Shown: positions 55,395-64,000 of the stretch, piece after piece
Layout of the letters: the number at the start of each line of letters is the position of its first letter
How positions within the stretch are numbered: position 1 is the first letter of the stretch
Source of the DNA: Oidiodendron maius Zn
Taxonomy: Eukaryota; Ascomycota; Leotiomycetes; Myxotrichaceae
Direction of reading: 5' to 3'
Assembly: GCA_000827325.1 (NCBI GenBank)
Contig: KN832874.1
Span: 1,520,067 to 1,584,066 of the forward strand
Length of the DNA: 64,000 nucleotides
The notes under the pieces: model-generated
Seen by the model: only the letters and a program-made list of their open reading frames with translations
Database searches by the model: none
What the model was told of the DNA's origin: nothing
Translations under genes and position numbers: made by a program

Positions 55395-56550
55395 ATGGTT
55401 ACTAATATCAGTACGGTCCTTATCACGATTGCGCTTGTTCTAGCTCTAACGCATGCGAGTCTCTGTATTGTCTGTAAGTCAATTTAATTTCTAACTGCTT
55501 ACGTTTGATGACTTGATCGCTCATTATAAACTAGTGACAAATTATGGAGAGGGTCTTCATATGCAATATGAACAGCCTTCAGATATACCGACATATACTA
55601 CGATACTACTCATACTAGGGGTAATTTATCAATTGCGTCTATGCTTGTCGTGTTTCCTGCTAAGTAATATGCAGCTTCTTTATAATCTCTGCCAGATGTT
55701 TATCAAATTATCCTACCTAACTCTCTACCTTCGTCATGCTATTACAACTGCTGCGAAATCAGTAGTGTACTTTTTAATGGCGCTGGTATCCGCCTTTGGA
55801 ATTGCTACTTCGATCACGTCGATGGCGCTGTGCATTCCTAATGAGAAGCTCTGGACGCCCGATTTGCCAGGACGATGTATTAATATCAAGGCTTATTACA
55901 TTTCTGCGACGGCTTTAAACATTTTCTTCGATCTTATCATATTTATCCTTCCAATCCCAACTCTTTGGACCTTGCGATGTAAGCTAATTCATATTTATGC
56001 ATGAGACCTGATACTGACCCTCGACAGTACCAAAAAGCCAGCGAATAGGTTTAGTGGGCGTATTTGGAGTAGGGCTTATGTACGTATTTATCAAATACAA
56101 TGGCACTGGAGATTATTGCTAACTGCCAGAAGCGTTATCATTGCAAGCATCTTTCGCTTACAAACAACGGTCTCATTGTTAGATACTCCAGCTTGTTCGT
56201 CTCATCCGTACCTCTTCCTCCGCAAACCACTAACAAGAAATACAGATTTAACAGATAATACATGTAAGTGGAATTTATCTACACATTTTTATTTATTTTT
56301 ATTTAAATTTAAATTTCTACTAACATATGGAAGGGGATACTGTATGCTCAACTTAACAACCCACCTCCCATAGCCTTTCTTAACAAAATTTTAGGTCAAT
56401 ACCCTGGACTGGTCAGCCGTGGAGATCCATGTTGCTCTCTTAGTATCCTGCACAGCAGCATTCAAAGCGCTGATACAACGATATTTCCCACGCCTCCTAG
56501 GGAGACCATCCAGAACATGGACATATGGTGCATCACACAGCACGACCTGA
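55395..56550 (+). CDS. fungal Rhodopsin-domain-like integral membrane protein, multi-exon, 3' junction unresolved
   Basis: Exons that keep frame: 55395-55473, 55535-55620, 55675-55978, 56028-56079, 56130-about 56263, and a last segment from about 56395 to the TGA at 56548. Family blocks: YGEGLHMQYEQP, LLYNLCQMFIKLSYLTLYLR, PGRCINIKAYYISATALNIFFDLIIFILPIPTLW, LPKSQRIGLVGVFGVGLISVIIASIFRL, and VNTLDWSAVEIHVALLVSCTAAFK. These match the 7-TM fungal Rhodopsin_dom proteins (PTH11-like GPCR relatives) from TM3 on. The usual N-terminal TMs are short or missing. The natural donor at 56264 and acceptor at 56394 leave the last segment one base out of frame, so the gene may be broken or have another intron. 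Intron 55621-55674 is stop-free. Confidence 0.6.
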
Positions 56551-57032
56551 AGGTAATGCCTCTAGCCTCGCAGTTGAGATGAGCCGGACATTAAGTCTAC
56601 TGCATTAATCAATTTTACGAAAGGCTGACTGAAACAGGAAATCCACTACATAGACATTATTTCAAAAGTACAATCGTTCCAAAGTTGTGCCACTATCCCA
56701 ATATTGATCAATCAGTTTCACGATATCATCGATTTCACAGTAAGCGACAGTTGTGACAATTGAGGTCACGAGAGAATGGCATACCGCCTTCCATTTCCTA
56801 ACGTCATGCCGGATACACGTTCCATGTCGTAGAGAGAACCACGCCAGACTATCTCATGAGAAGAGCAAGACCCGCTGTCGTAAGACCTACTTCTACGGTT
56901 GATGTATAGCTCCCACCTTGGTCTGAGCGATGACTCAATCATGCGTTGGCTTGTCTCTAATCTCAGAACCAATTTCTAACAATTCATAGTTCATTTGTAT
57001 GATTCTGTTATAGTTATATTCTACCTCTAACA
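56551..57032. other. intergenic, nothing recognised
   Basis: About 480 bp between two convergent 3' ends; a minus frame 56766-56972 shows no family likeness. Confidence 0.4.
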
Positions 57033-58779
57033 TTATCCAATGTAAACCGGCATCTTGCTATTCCAGTATTCACTTGGTAGAGGCGGTACACCTGAAATCA
57101 TGACATGACTTCTCTGCCAACAAAATGCTCGGAATATCATGCTGAACCACGCGTCTTCCACCTCTTCTATAGTCAATCTGACACTTGGGTTCCAATAGTT
57201 GCACTTCTCGACGACCTTCTGTGTCGTAACTGGTAGGCGGTCAAAATAAACGCTCATGCTGGACATAAGAAGATCAGAAGAACCATCAGCTAGACCAAAA
57301 CTTTGGTTGTCGCGAAGAGAATTTATGTGGTTAATAGCCATAAGAACATGCTCCCCCACGAGATGGCGGTAAACCACATTGCTTCGCTGTAGATAAGTAG
57401 TCATCTCTATATGATACTGCATTACGACACCCTTAGCAGATTGCTCGGTGTCTTGCCCGTCTTCTTCCGTGAGATAATCCCAGTGCTCCCAGTCTTGTTC
57501 ATTCTCCCAACGGCGCCCGAACTTCTCACGCAACTGCCTTAAACAGGCCAACACGTGCTGTGACTGATTGCTTGCAAGATCTAACCTCTCGTGAACAATA
57601 TCTTGTAAACGGCTCTCGAAGACTCGAAACCCTTCCATGCTGGACGTTACTCCTTTCTGATACATATTTGGGGCAGGAATTCGATTTATCCATCGATCTT
57701 TAGGCGCCGAAGGAGCAACACTCAACATGGCAGAACATAGTGGAACCAAATCGTTCAATCCAGGTATGAAATCCCTGCTCGAGTCCATCCGGTCGGACAG
57801 AAATCGTAATGTGGATTCAATGCCCGCTGGACTTGACTGGCCGATATGGCCGCTTGTAACAAGCGTCAGTGTGCTTGCAATACCTTCGTATGACCCAACA
57901 TCCAGGTCCCTCGGCATACTTGGCCCAAACAATCTGTGATCAAACTCGACGAGTCCAAATCCTAGTTTGTCGGCCTCGCGCAAGGGGATGTAGGAGCAGT
58001 TTCCGGCATTCTCCTTTGACGTAAATGAGTACTGGAGGACAGTCCCAAGTGACCTAACCATGGTCGACGTAATAACGTGTCCATTGCCTTCTGCTCGCAT
58101 CGATCCACTTCCTGGGTCGAAGGATTTCCAGGTCATACCTAGTCGGCGAGCTATGATGGCAATATCTGACACGGTTGAACTAGCCATGGGTCTAACCACA
58201 TCCGGGGGCATAAAGTCCCATGATTTTTGAATAATTTGAATGGCGGGTATCATTGTGTCATTCTCTACTGAGCCTGGCTTTTGGGGGAAATATTTAACGG
58301 CTTGTCTTCCTTGGGCGTGTAATCTGGGCAAGGTCAGCAACAAGTGTGGACAGCGATTCAAAATTGTTGCCTAGCCTCACATACTGGGCAAGAAGCGGCA
58401 CCCAACAAGCTAGCTCATCGCTGCTATAATACCTACGAGCATCGTAAGTGGAAGCCCATCCTGGGAAAGTCATGCTCCCTTCCAAGGACTCTTTGGTGTC
58501 AATGAGTGAGCATAGACCTGTCGCAATTTCTCCGGCCTTCCCTGCTTCATCATGCACAGGGCCGTAGATAATTCGTGGAATAGAAAATACCGTCTCGAAT
58601 CGGAATTCTCTCCATCGGAAACGAAGTTTGGTCTTCTTTGCCCACAGACCCATCACCGAAGGCTGGCACCTGCGAAATCCATCCGCAGTTGAAAAGTATT
58701 GCTGAAGCAGCTGGCCAGTCGTGGCGAGCAATGCAATGAGGGACACCACAAGTGCCGTGAGAGCGACAGGGTCAGCCAT
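57033..58779 (-). CDS. modin-like fungal protein with N-terminal membrane helix, two exons
   Basis: Exons 58779-58385 and 58323-57033; intron 61 nt (GTATGT...CCCAG, branch GCTGAC); 561 residues. The N-terminus MADPVALTALVVSLIALLATTGQLLQQYFSTADG is one membrane helix, then a tyrosine/Ser motif and C-Q-P-S-V-M-G-L-W. This start resembles proteins named modin in fungal genome annotations, a family of unknown function. KTKLRFRWREFRFE follows as in that family. The C-terminal half is helical with WNPSVRLTIEEVEDAWFSMIFRAFCW near the end. Reading past the donor gives a premature stop, so the intron is needed. No catalytic motif seen. The family name is from memory and tentative. Confidence 0.65.
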
Positions 58780-59182
58780 AGTAATCGTAAACTGGCAATT
58801 GCGATATGAAAACAAAGGGTATATTAAACATGCTGGGTTGATGCTAGGCTTGAGAGGATAGATTAGCTGTCCAGACGAGCTGAAAGTGAGTAAAGGCTCG
58901 GGTTAACTTCGGTCTGGTTAAGCGAGCAGCCTATTCGCGGTAAGGAAATGGCCTTGGGTATCCGACATTCCAATAAGTCGAGAATATCTTACCTTGGTCG
59001 AATTATGAAGTCACAACGAAAATTGCGATTGAGCTATTTCGAGTCGTCTAACACGCTTACTACTAATTCTTAAAAGTAGACTATTTCTTGCAGAACCCTT
59101 TGAGGGAATCAGTCTCCTTAATCAGACTCTGCTCCTGTGGTCTAGGACTCACTGTAATACATGCATCGCATTACTACTCATC
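58780..59182. other. intergenic
   Basis: Promoter side of the modin-like gene; no feature recognised. Confidence 0.4.
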
Positions 59183-59652
59183 TCATATAATGACTATAAA
59201 TAAATCACGGGCAAGCCGTGTGTAACAATATGCGTCACCTATAAATTTACTAGGATGTTGTTCCACACTGTCGTAAACATCCCAGTAGACCATGAAGCTG
59301 TCTAACCGCACCATTTCCCCTGGAATTTTGGTGGTTTGGATGATATTCGCTAGAATTTCAATGATTCCTCCCAATATGTCCCCGACGGCGCGTTTGTCGG
59401 CGCGTTTAACAAACAACGACTAAAGCGGGAGGCCTCTAGGGCCGTCAGGGTCATCACCGCAGCCAAAGGTAGACGCCGGGTCGCGGAGTAGTACCCATGA
59501 CCGTGACGGTGAGCTCCATGGAGGGGGTGTGGCGTACCTGTAACATTTGTTTGAAGAACGAATCCAAGCCAAATGTTGACGAACTTGCTTCTCCAGAGGT
59601 CCGCAATATACATGTCTTCCGAAGCACGCTGGAACTCTTCTAAAAATGCCAC
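59183..59652 (-). other. possible coding remnant, two partial frames
   Basis: Minus-strand frames near 59650-59530 (EEFQRASEDMYIADLWRSKFVNIWLGF) and 59416-59183 (GEMVRLDSFMVYWDVYDSVEQHPSKF) look protein-like. They could be joined by an intron starting GTACGC near 59538, but no ATG or family supports a gene model. Could be the end of a degraded gene. Confidence 0.25.
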
Positions 59653-60081
59653 TTATGGCGCAAAAGATATCTTCCGGAAGCTGCAGTTGGCGATTAAAGT
59701 ATATCCTTTGAACCCATTACCAGGAAATGTAGCTCAAATATTCCTTTTCTCATTGAATGTTAGGTTGAAGACGCCTTAGGGTAGCTGAACAGAATCGTCA
59801 GGTCTCTACAAATCATAAGAAGCTATAACAAAGTATATTTTACCTGGAAAATCAGAAGAAGACTGAACGCTACCCTCTCTAAAAGAGGGGGGCCTACCCC
59901 TTTATATATAAAATAACCTAGTAATGCAGTGCTTGATTTGAGCCACGTGCGATTCCGTCACCTCCCTGTGACCCTCCATCTAGTCACCTGACACCTGGCG
60001 ACAAATATATTATTAGACTCATCGCTTCCTCTAAAGTTATCTATTCTTTGTAATTATACCTAGGTATTCGAGACCGGCTGG
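59653..60081. other. intergenic with one copy of a 40-bp repeat
   Basis: Lies downstream of HET gene D. Contains the repeat at 59791-59830; otherwise unrecognised. Confidence 0.4.
59791..59830. repeat. 40-bp direct repeat, copy 1
   Basis: agaatcgtcaggtctctaca... with a second copy at 62496-62535. The copies differ at one of 40 positions, and a weaker match continues upstream (agacgc...gtagc[t/c]gaa). They flank HET gene D. Confidence 0.85.
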
Positions 60082-62259
60082 CTAGCACAGACCAATGCTC
60101 TTCCACTCCGTTTCTTCTGAGACAGCTTCCCCATTCATGATCCCATGGACATAACTTTCGCCTATAAGTTTATAAGGTTGATCGCCAGTGTCATCGCTAG
60201 TCCGCCGCAACACAAGAGCAACGGGACAGCCAGCCACGATCCAAATACTGTCTCCCACAACCGCCCCACGGGGACCTAACGCGATGTGGCCATGATTCGT
60301 GAAAAGGGCCTGTCGAAGGAGTACTGAGTAGATAGCAATGGTCTCGAACTTCTGCGCCTCCTTCCACCATTCTTTGGCATATGCACGAACATCCTTGGAT
60401 CTCTTCATCCCTGAGCCGTCCGGAGGTGGAACCTCGCCTGCGTAGACTAGCCGTGAGAGGATCTCCGTCCAGGTGGGAAAGAACTGACTGACAGGCGTCT
60501 CGGCCCCCGCAAGAAGGTCTAGTTTGTGACAAGCCGTGGCGGCTGCCGACAGCGTGCCGCCTTGCGCTACAAAGCCTTTGATAGCAACCGCTAGGTACCA
60601 GGAAAACCAGGCCTTGAAGGACTTGCCCAAGTCGGCAGGCGCTGGTCTGGATATCAGGTCATGGTCGAGAATCGCGGTGCGCCAGAATGCCTCCGTTCGC
60701 GACTGGCCTGTGTAAGGATATATGACCGCGGTGTGGTCAAACAGCAATGCCGCTGTTTCAGCATAGACGATCCCTTTCGGCATTCCGGTGTTCGTTTCGC
60801 TGCAGGCAACAATGCGGCCAACTTCGTAAGCGCGAACGTGAAGCATAGGGCCGTCGATGATGTGTTCGCGGTGCTGGTAGCCCACAACCCCTGAAGCGTC
60901 CAGGGCTAATTTTTTAGCTGTGTCTGCGAGCCCGGCCATTGTGTTGGGGCGAACATCGAAATATGGAACCCAGGAAGGTAAGCCTTCAACTTTTCGGGAG
61001 TATCCCTCCCCTGCCCACGCCAGAATGCTCAGCTCGCCTGTCTCCAGGATTAGCAACTCACAGTACCGCCTGAGAACCTCGGCTTCAGAGAGCCAATATT
61101 CTGGACGATACGAAGTGTCATGCTGGTCGGGGACCATGTGCTTCATGATACCGTATTTGGAGAAATATCTGTCTCTGGGATCTGTCACGTCTACTGTTGG
61201 CGTCATTTGGAGCAGTCTCAGGAGAACAAGCCCCTGGCTCTTGTTCTTGAAACCTCTCCAGGTATACCTTTCAACTAGGCGGACCAAATCGACGTCTTTT
61301 CCAGTGCACCACTGCCGAGTGAGATGGAGGGAATTGGCACCGTGAGCCCCTTTACACATAAGACGTAGGCCCGTATTTAGGTTCTGACTCGCCATCGAAA
61401 TTAGGTAATGGGTTATGGTTAAGAAGATAGCAAAAATTCCGATGCTATCCCAGTTGAAGGTCACACTCCCGCACAAGACTTCAATTTCACATGATAGAGC
61501 CACCTCTTGTACCATCCATGCGCGACTGAAATACCGCCTGCCAAAAACGTCAGCAAGGGCTGCCCAATCTTTTTCGCATAGCCTTGGCACCCCGTATTTG
61601 TCAAGGGCGGCCGGATCCGTGGCATCAATGGGTTCGTTCCACGTCCCCGCATCGAGCAGTTGAATCGTGGCCTGTTTCGCGCTCTCCTCGCAGGCTGCAA
61701 GGACTCTAGCTGCTCTGGCCGTGTAGGCAGTTTCCCTTCCGAGCCAAACAATTGTCTTGGACGACGTTTTGTAGATGGTGTCCATGAGTGCGACCTGGCT
61801 GGAACACTCGGTGTCGTCTTTTTGGTTGATACAAATTGCATCGATCCAGATGTATCCGTCTTGGCCATGCTTTTCCAGTTGACAGAGGGCATCAAAGAGA
61901 TTGGGGTAAATATCAAAACGGTGAGAATTAACAAGTATGGGCTTCAAATCAGAAGGCTCGTTCTTCTCTTTTTCGTCGGGTTCGGCTGGATTCCACGTGT
62001 AGGAGAGCGTGACATAGGTGGGAAGGTTGTTGATGTCGACTTCCTCGAGGACGAACTCCAGGACCCCGAGTGAGTAATAGCGATGCTTAAGGGGCCGAAG
62101 AAGACGTATCCGCGTATCGTCCAGGGCCCCAAGCCTTGAGTCGGCCGTGTATGTCAAGCGACGTCGCCTCAAGTAGAGGGCCTGGAGAAACAATCGGTGT
62201 ATGCCGGCAGTCAGCCATCGGACGTATTGTCTAACCCATGATCTCGACATTATTGACAT
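60082..62259 (-). CDS. HET-domain protein D (HET-6-like), single exon
   Basis: 725 residues from ATG 62259 (a second ATG lies 3 codons on). A basic leader (LYLRRRRLTY) precedes the HET domain: YVTLSYTWN at 82-90, then DIYPNLFDALCQLEK, GYIWIDAICINQ at 136-146, VALMDTIYKTSSKTIVWLG at 156-174, and RYFSRAWMVQEVALS, a complete canonical set of the HET-6 subtype. The downstream half contains DPRDRYFSKYGIM (in place of DPRDKIFALLGL) and GLPSWVPYFDV, also subtype hallmarks. No fused STAND or repeat domain. Flanked by 40-bp direct repeats and by broken HET copies, suggesting local duplication. Likely incompatibility effector. Confidence 0.9.
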   Translation of the reverse strand: MSIMSRSWVRQYVRWLTAGIHRLFLQALYLRRRRLTYTADSRLGALDDTRIRLLRPLKHRYYSLGVLEFVLEEVDINNLPTYVTLSYTWNPAEPDEKEKNEPSDLKPILVNSHRFDIYPNLFDALCQLEKHGQDGYIWIDAICINQKDDTECSSQVALMDTIYKTSSKTIVWLGRETAYTARAARVLAACEESAKQATIQLLDAGTWNEPIDATDPAALDKYGVPRLCEKDWAALADVFGRRYFSRAWMVQEVALSCEIEVLCGSVTFNWDSIGIFAIFLTITHYLISMASQNLNTGLRLMCKGAHGANSLHLTRQWCTGKDVDLVRLVERYTWRGFKNKSQGLVLLRLLQMTPTVDVTDPRDRYFSKYGIMKHMVPDQHDTSYRPEYWLSEAEVLRRYCELLILETGELSILAWAGEGYSRKVEGLPSWVPYFDVRPNTMAGLADTAKKLALDASGVVGYQHREHIIDGPMLHVRAYEVGRIVACSETNTGMPKGIVYAETAALLFDHTAVIYPYTGQSRTEAFWRTAILDHDLISRPAPADLGKSFKAWFSWYLAVAIKGFVAQGGTLSAAATACHKLDLLAGAETPVSQFFPTWTEILSRLVYAGEVPPPDGSGMKRSKDVRAYAKEWWKEAQKFETIAIYSVLLRQALFTNHGHIALGPRGAVVGDSIWIVAGCPVALVLRRTSDDTGDQPYKLIGESYVHGIMNGEAVSEETEWKSIGLC

Positions 62260-62510
62260 TCCAGAGATGAAAGTTCATGCTCAAATGATACCGAGGGATC
62301 GGTTTCGCGGGCGAGGTGTATTATCAGACCAAGAATCCGAGGTGAGAAGAAACGTCGTCGGTCGCAAGCGGAGATGAGTGATTATTCTTTCAGATAGAGT
62401 CACAGCAGAAGGCGTCTGGCTTTTTATTGGCCGGACTTGCGCCTCCAATTGCCCACCTACGAATGCGGTACTTGTCAGACGCAGTGTAGCCGAAAAGAAT
62501 CGTCAGGTCT
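62260..62510. other. promoter side of HET gene D
   Basis: Short intergenic stretch upstream of HET gene D, containing the start of the second 40-bp repeat. Confidence 0.4.
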
Positions 62511-62535
62511 CTACAAATCATAATAAGCTATAACA
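62496..62535. repeat. 40-bp direct repeat, copy 2
   Basis: Matches 59791-59830 at 39 of 40 positions. On the minus strand it covers the last codons and stop of the HET fragment at 62511-62828. Confidence 0.85.
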
Positions 62536-62828
62536 GATTTGAATTGCACCTTTTCGCATGTCCTTATAAGTTCTTTGGGACCATAGCATAAAATACGCGG
62601 CAATAGTAGGGCTTCTTGTGGGGTCCAACCCCGTTTGTCGAGTGGCTCGTCAGGTCGCTCACAAGGTGCTCCCATGAACCAAGCTCGTAATATACCAAAA
62701 ATATCAGACGGGTTCGTAAGGGATTTCCTTGAGTACTCTTCAATACGTCTAAGAACCTCCCACGGCTTTCTGCCAACTCCTCTCGGGAACTGCCCGATGT
62801 TATTACCATTGCAGAAGGGCTTCTTCAT
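62511..62828 (-). pseudogene. HET-domain gene fragment with permuted block order
   Basis: An ATG-initiated frame of 105 codons. It reads WEVLRRIEEYSRKSLTNPSDIFGILRAW and then LDKRGWTPQEALLLPRILCYGPKELIRTCEK. In other HET proteins the RGWT-QEALL block comes before the EEYS-R-LT-PSD block. Both are shown here complete but in reversed order and without the LSYxWG and WIDxxCI blocks. A rearranged or duplicated remnant; expression unknown. Confidence 0.6.
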
Positions 62829-63332
62829 CCACTGTTGACGGAGAGACAGCAGTCACCCCTTTTGTCGTCGACGATAGGACACTAAACACTTAGAGAATAG
62901 CCTTCAAGCTAGCCTGCTAACAAATACTAACTCGCAAGAATCCGTAGGGAATAGATAACTTAGATGAGAGAAGCCATAAGCTAGAAACAGATCGTGCATG
63001 GGCTTGAGGTACCTTGATCCATTTTAGGAAATGTACTTATAGACTTAGTAATAGTTGCCCTTTCGGCTTAGCCGCCGGGCGTTAATAAATTGTGTGTGTT
63101 TGTACCTACAGAATGTGTAACTGAGTTACACATTCGATACCATTCGCAGATTAAGCGAAGGCCCGCTTGCCCCGTTGGGCCGTGATACATTTGTCTGGCA
63201 ATAGCCCAATTCTTGCACGTCGTCCAATTTTAAGTCCAAGGTTTGGGCATCTTTTCCAAAGCAGGTTTAAAAGAATGACATACGTCTCATTACTCGCAAT
63301 TTCGCTTTAGCTTGTTCGTGTGCTTCTTCAAC
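62829..63332. other. intergenic, nothing recognised
   Basis: Promoter side of the last HET gene; tgtgtaactgagttacaca around 63114 is a small palindrome. Confidence 0.4.
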
Positions 63333-64000
63333 ATGACGGATTCAGGTTCCAGTTTTTACCAATACAGACCCCTGCCATCTGAAAAGTTCATTAGACTTCT
63401 AGAACTATATCCAGGGTATACAAACGACAATATTTACTGTACTCTGCGTCAAATAAAATTAGAAGATGCCCCGAAATACGAGGCAATATCGTATTCGTGG
63501 GGTGAACCCGTGAACAAGGTCAATGTGTTCTGTGATGGCAAGATTCTTATGGTCACGCCAAACCTCAAGGATGCCTTACACCGACTTTAACTCAAAGATA
63601 GATCACGAATTCTTTGGGCTGATGCGATATGCATCAACCAGAACGATGAAGTAGAGAAAGGATCACAGGTCAAACTCATGGCGAGAATATATGGAAGTGC
63701 GACCAGAGTTTGCGTCTGGCTAGGATGCACAACGGCACAAATGCAGCCTGCTTTTGAACTCATAGACGCGATAGTCAGCCGCGCAAGCTCTACAGTCACA
63801 AGTATGTCCTCACACCTTGACAAAAGCTCTTCTTTGATATTGTAAAACTTTATAGACAGAGCTGAGCTACCAAATCCTACCTCGGAATGTTGGTCGGCAC
63901 TTGATATTTTCTTCTCTGCAGCCTGGTTCAATAGACTGTGGGTTATTCAGGAAGTACACAGTCATGCTTGTACGGTCTTCTGTGGCGAATATGAGATACG
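63333..64000 (+). pseudogene. HET-domain gene E, 5' part, with in-frame stop (3' end outside window)
   Basis: ATG at 63333 (MTDSGSSFYQYRPLP). The HET start is present: YEAISYSWGEP, then VTPNLKDALHRL followed by TAA (63588-63590). The same frame continues after the stop with LKDRSRILWADAICINQNDE and VKLMARIYGSATRVCVWLG. An intron 63802-63855 (GTATGT...ATAG) then leads to WFNRLWVIQEVHSHACTVFCG up to the window end. The stop falls between two parts of a canonical HET domain, where related proteins have one residue. A C-to-T change of CAA would produce it. Either a recently inactivated gene or an allele; the rest of the gene is outside. Confidence 0.75.

Overview
The window looks like nuclear DNA of a filamentous ascomycete (Pezizomycotina). 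Genes carry short introns, mostly 46-70 nt, with GT...AG ends and TGCTAAC/CTGAC-like branch sites. The families present are typical of moulds: HET incompatibility domains, Zn2Cys6 regulators, fungal Rhodopsin-like and DUF7708 proteins, and a fungal AAA ATPase with a long N-terminal region. I cannot name the genus or class. Coordinates of multi-exon genes were assembled by hand from splice signals, frame continuity and family motifs. In every spliced gene listed as intact the exon lengths sum to a whole number of codons.

Layout. 0-8.7 kb: 3' end of an Hsp70-like ATPase gene, a small cysteine-rich secreted protein, a TPR-kinase with near-identical 42-residue repeats, and two small ORFs that seem to share a motif. 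8.7-24 kb: a multi-pass membrane protein tail-to-tail with a HET gene, a secreted tandem-repeat protein with dibasic sites (kexin-processed peptide type), two more HET genes, and the wreck of an FGGY sugar-kinase gene. 25-32.5 kb: a Zn2Cys6 factor and a flavin monooxygenase with an apparent GC-AG intron. 33.7-40.1 kb: a deaminase-domain protein head-to-head with a ubiquitin-like/zinc-ribbon/TPR/AGC-kinase fusion. Two diverged copies of a small inverted-repeat element lie between them. 41-49 kb: a HET pseudogene, an AAA ATPase in seven exons and a DUF7708 protein. 49-58.8 kb: a second Zn2Cys6 factor, a membrane alpha/beta-hydrolase-like protein, a Rhodopsin-like membrane protein with a doubtful 3' end, and a protein resembling those labelled modin in fungal databases. 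60-64 kb: an intact HET gene between a HET fragment with permuted motif order and a HET gene carrying an in-frame stop.

Taken together this is an accessory neighbourhood rich in self/non-self recognition and signalling genes: four intact HET genes, three broken or partial ones, two TPR-kinases, a DUF7708 protein, an Hsp70-like ATPase and a deaminase. AT-rich gene-free stretches, decayed genes and short repeats separate them. No rRNA, complete tRNA, CRISPR array or intact transposase gene was seen. How these genes act together is inference. The most interesting candidates are the deaminase/ULD-TPR-kinase pair, the repeat-bearing secreted precursor and the high-identity TPR array fused to a kinase.
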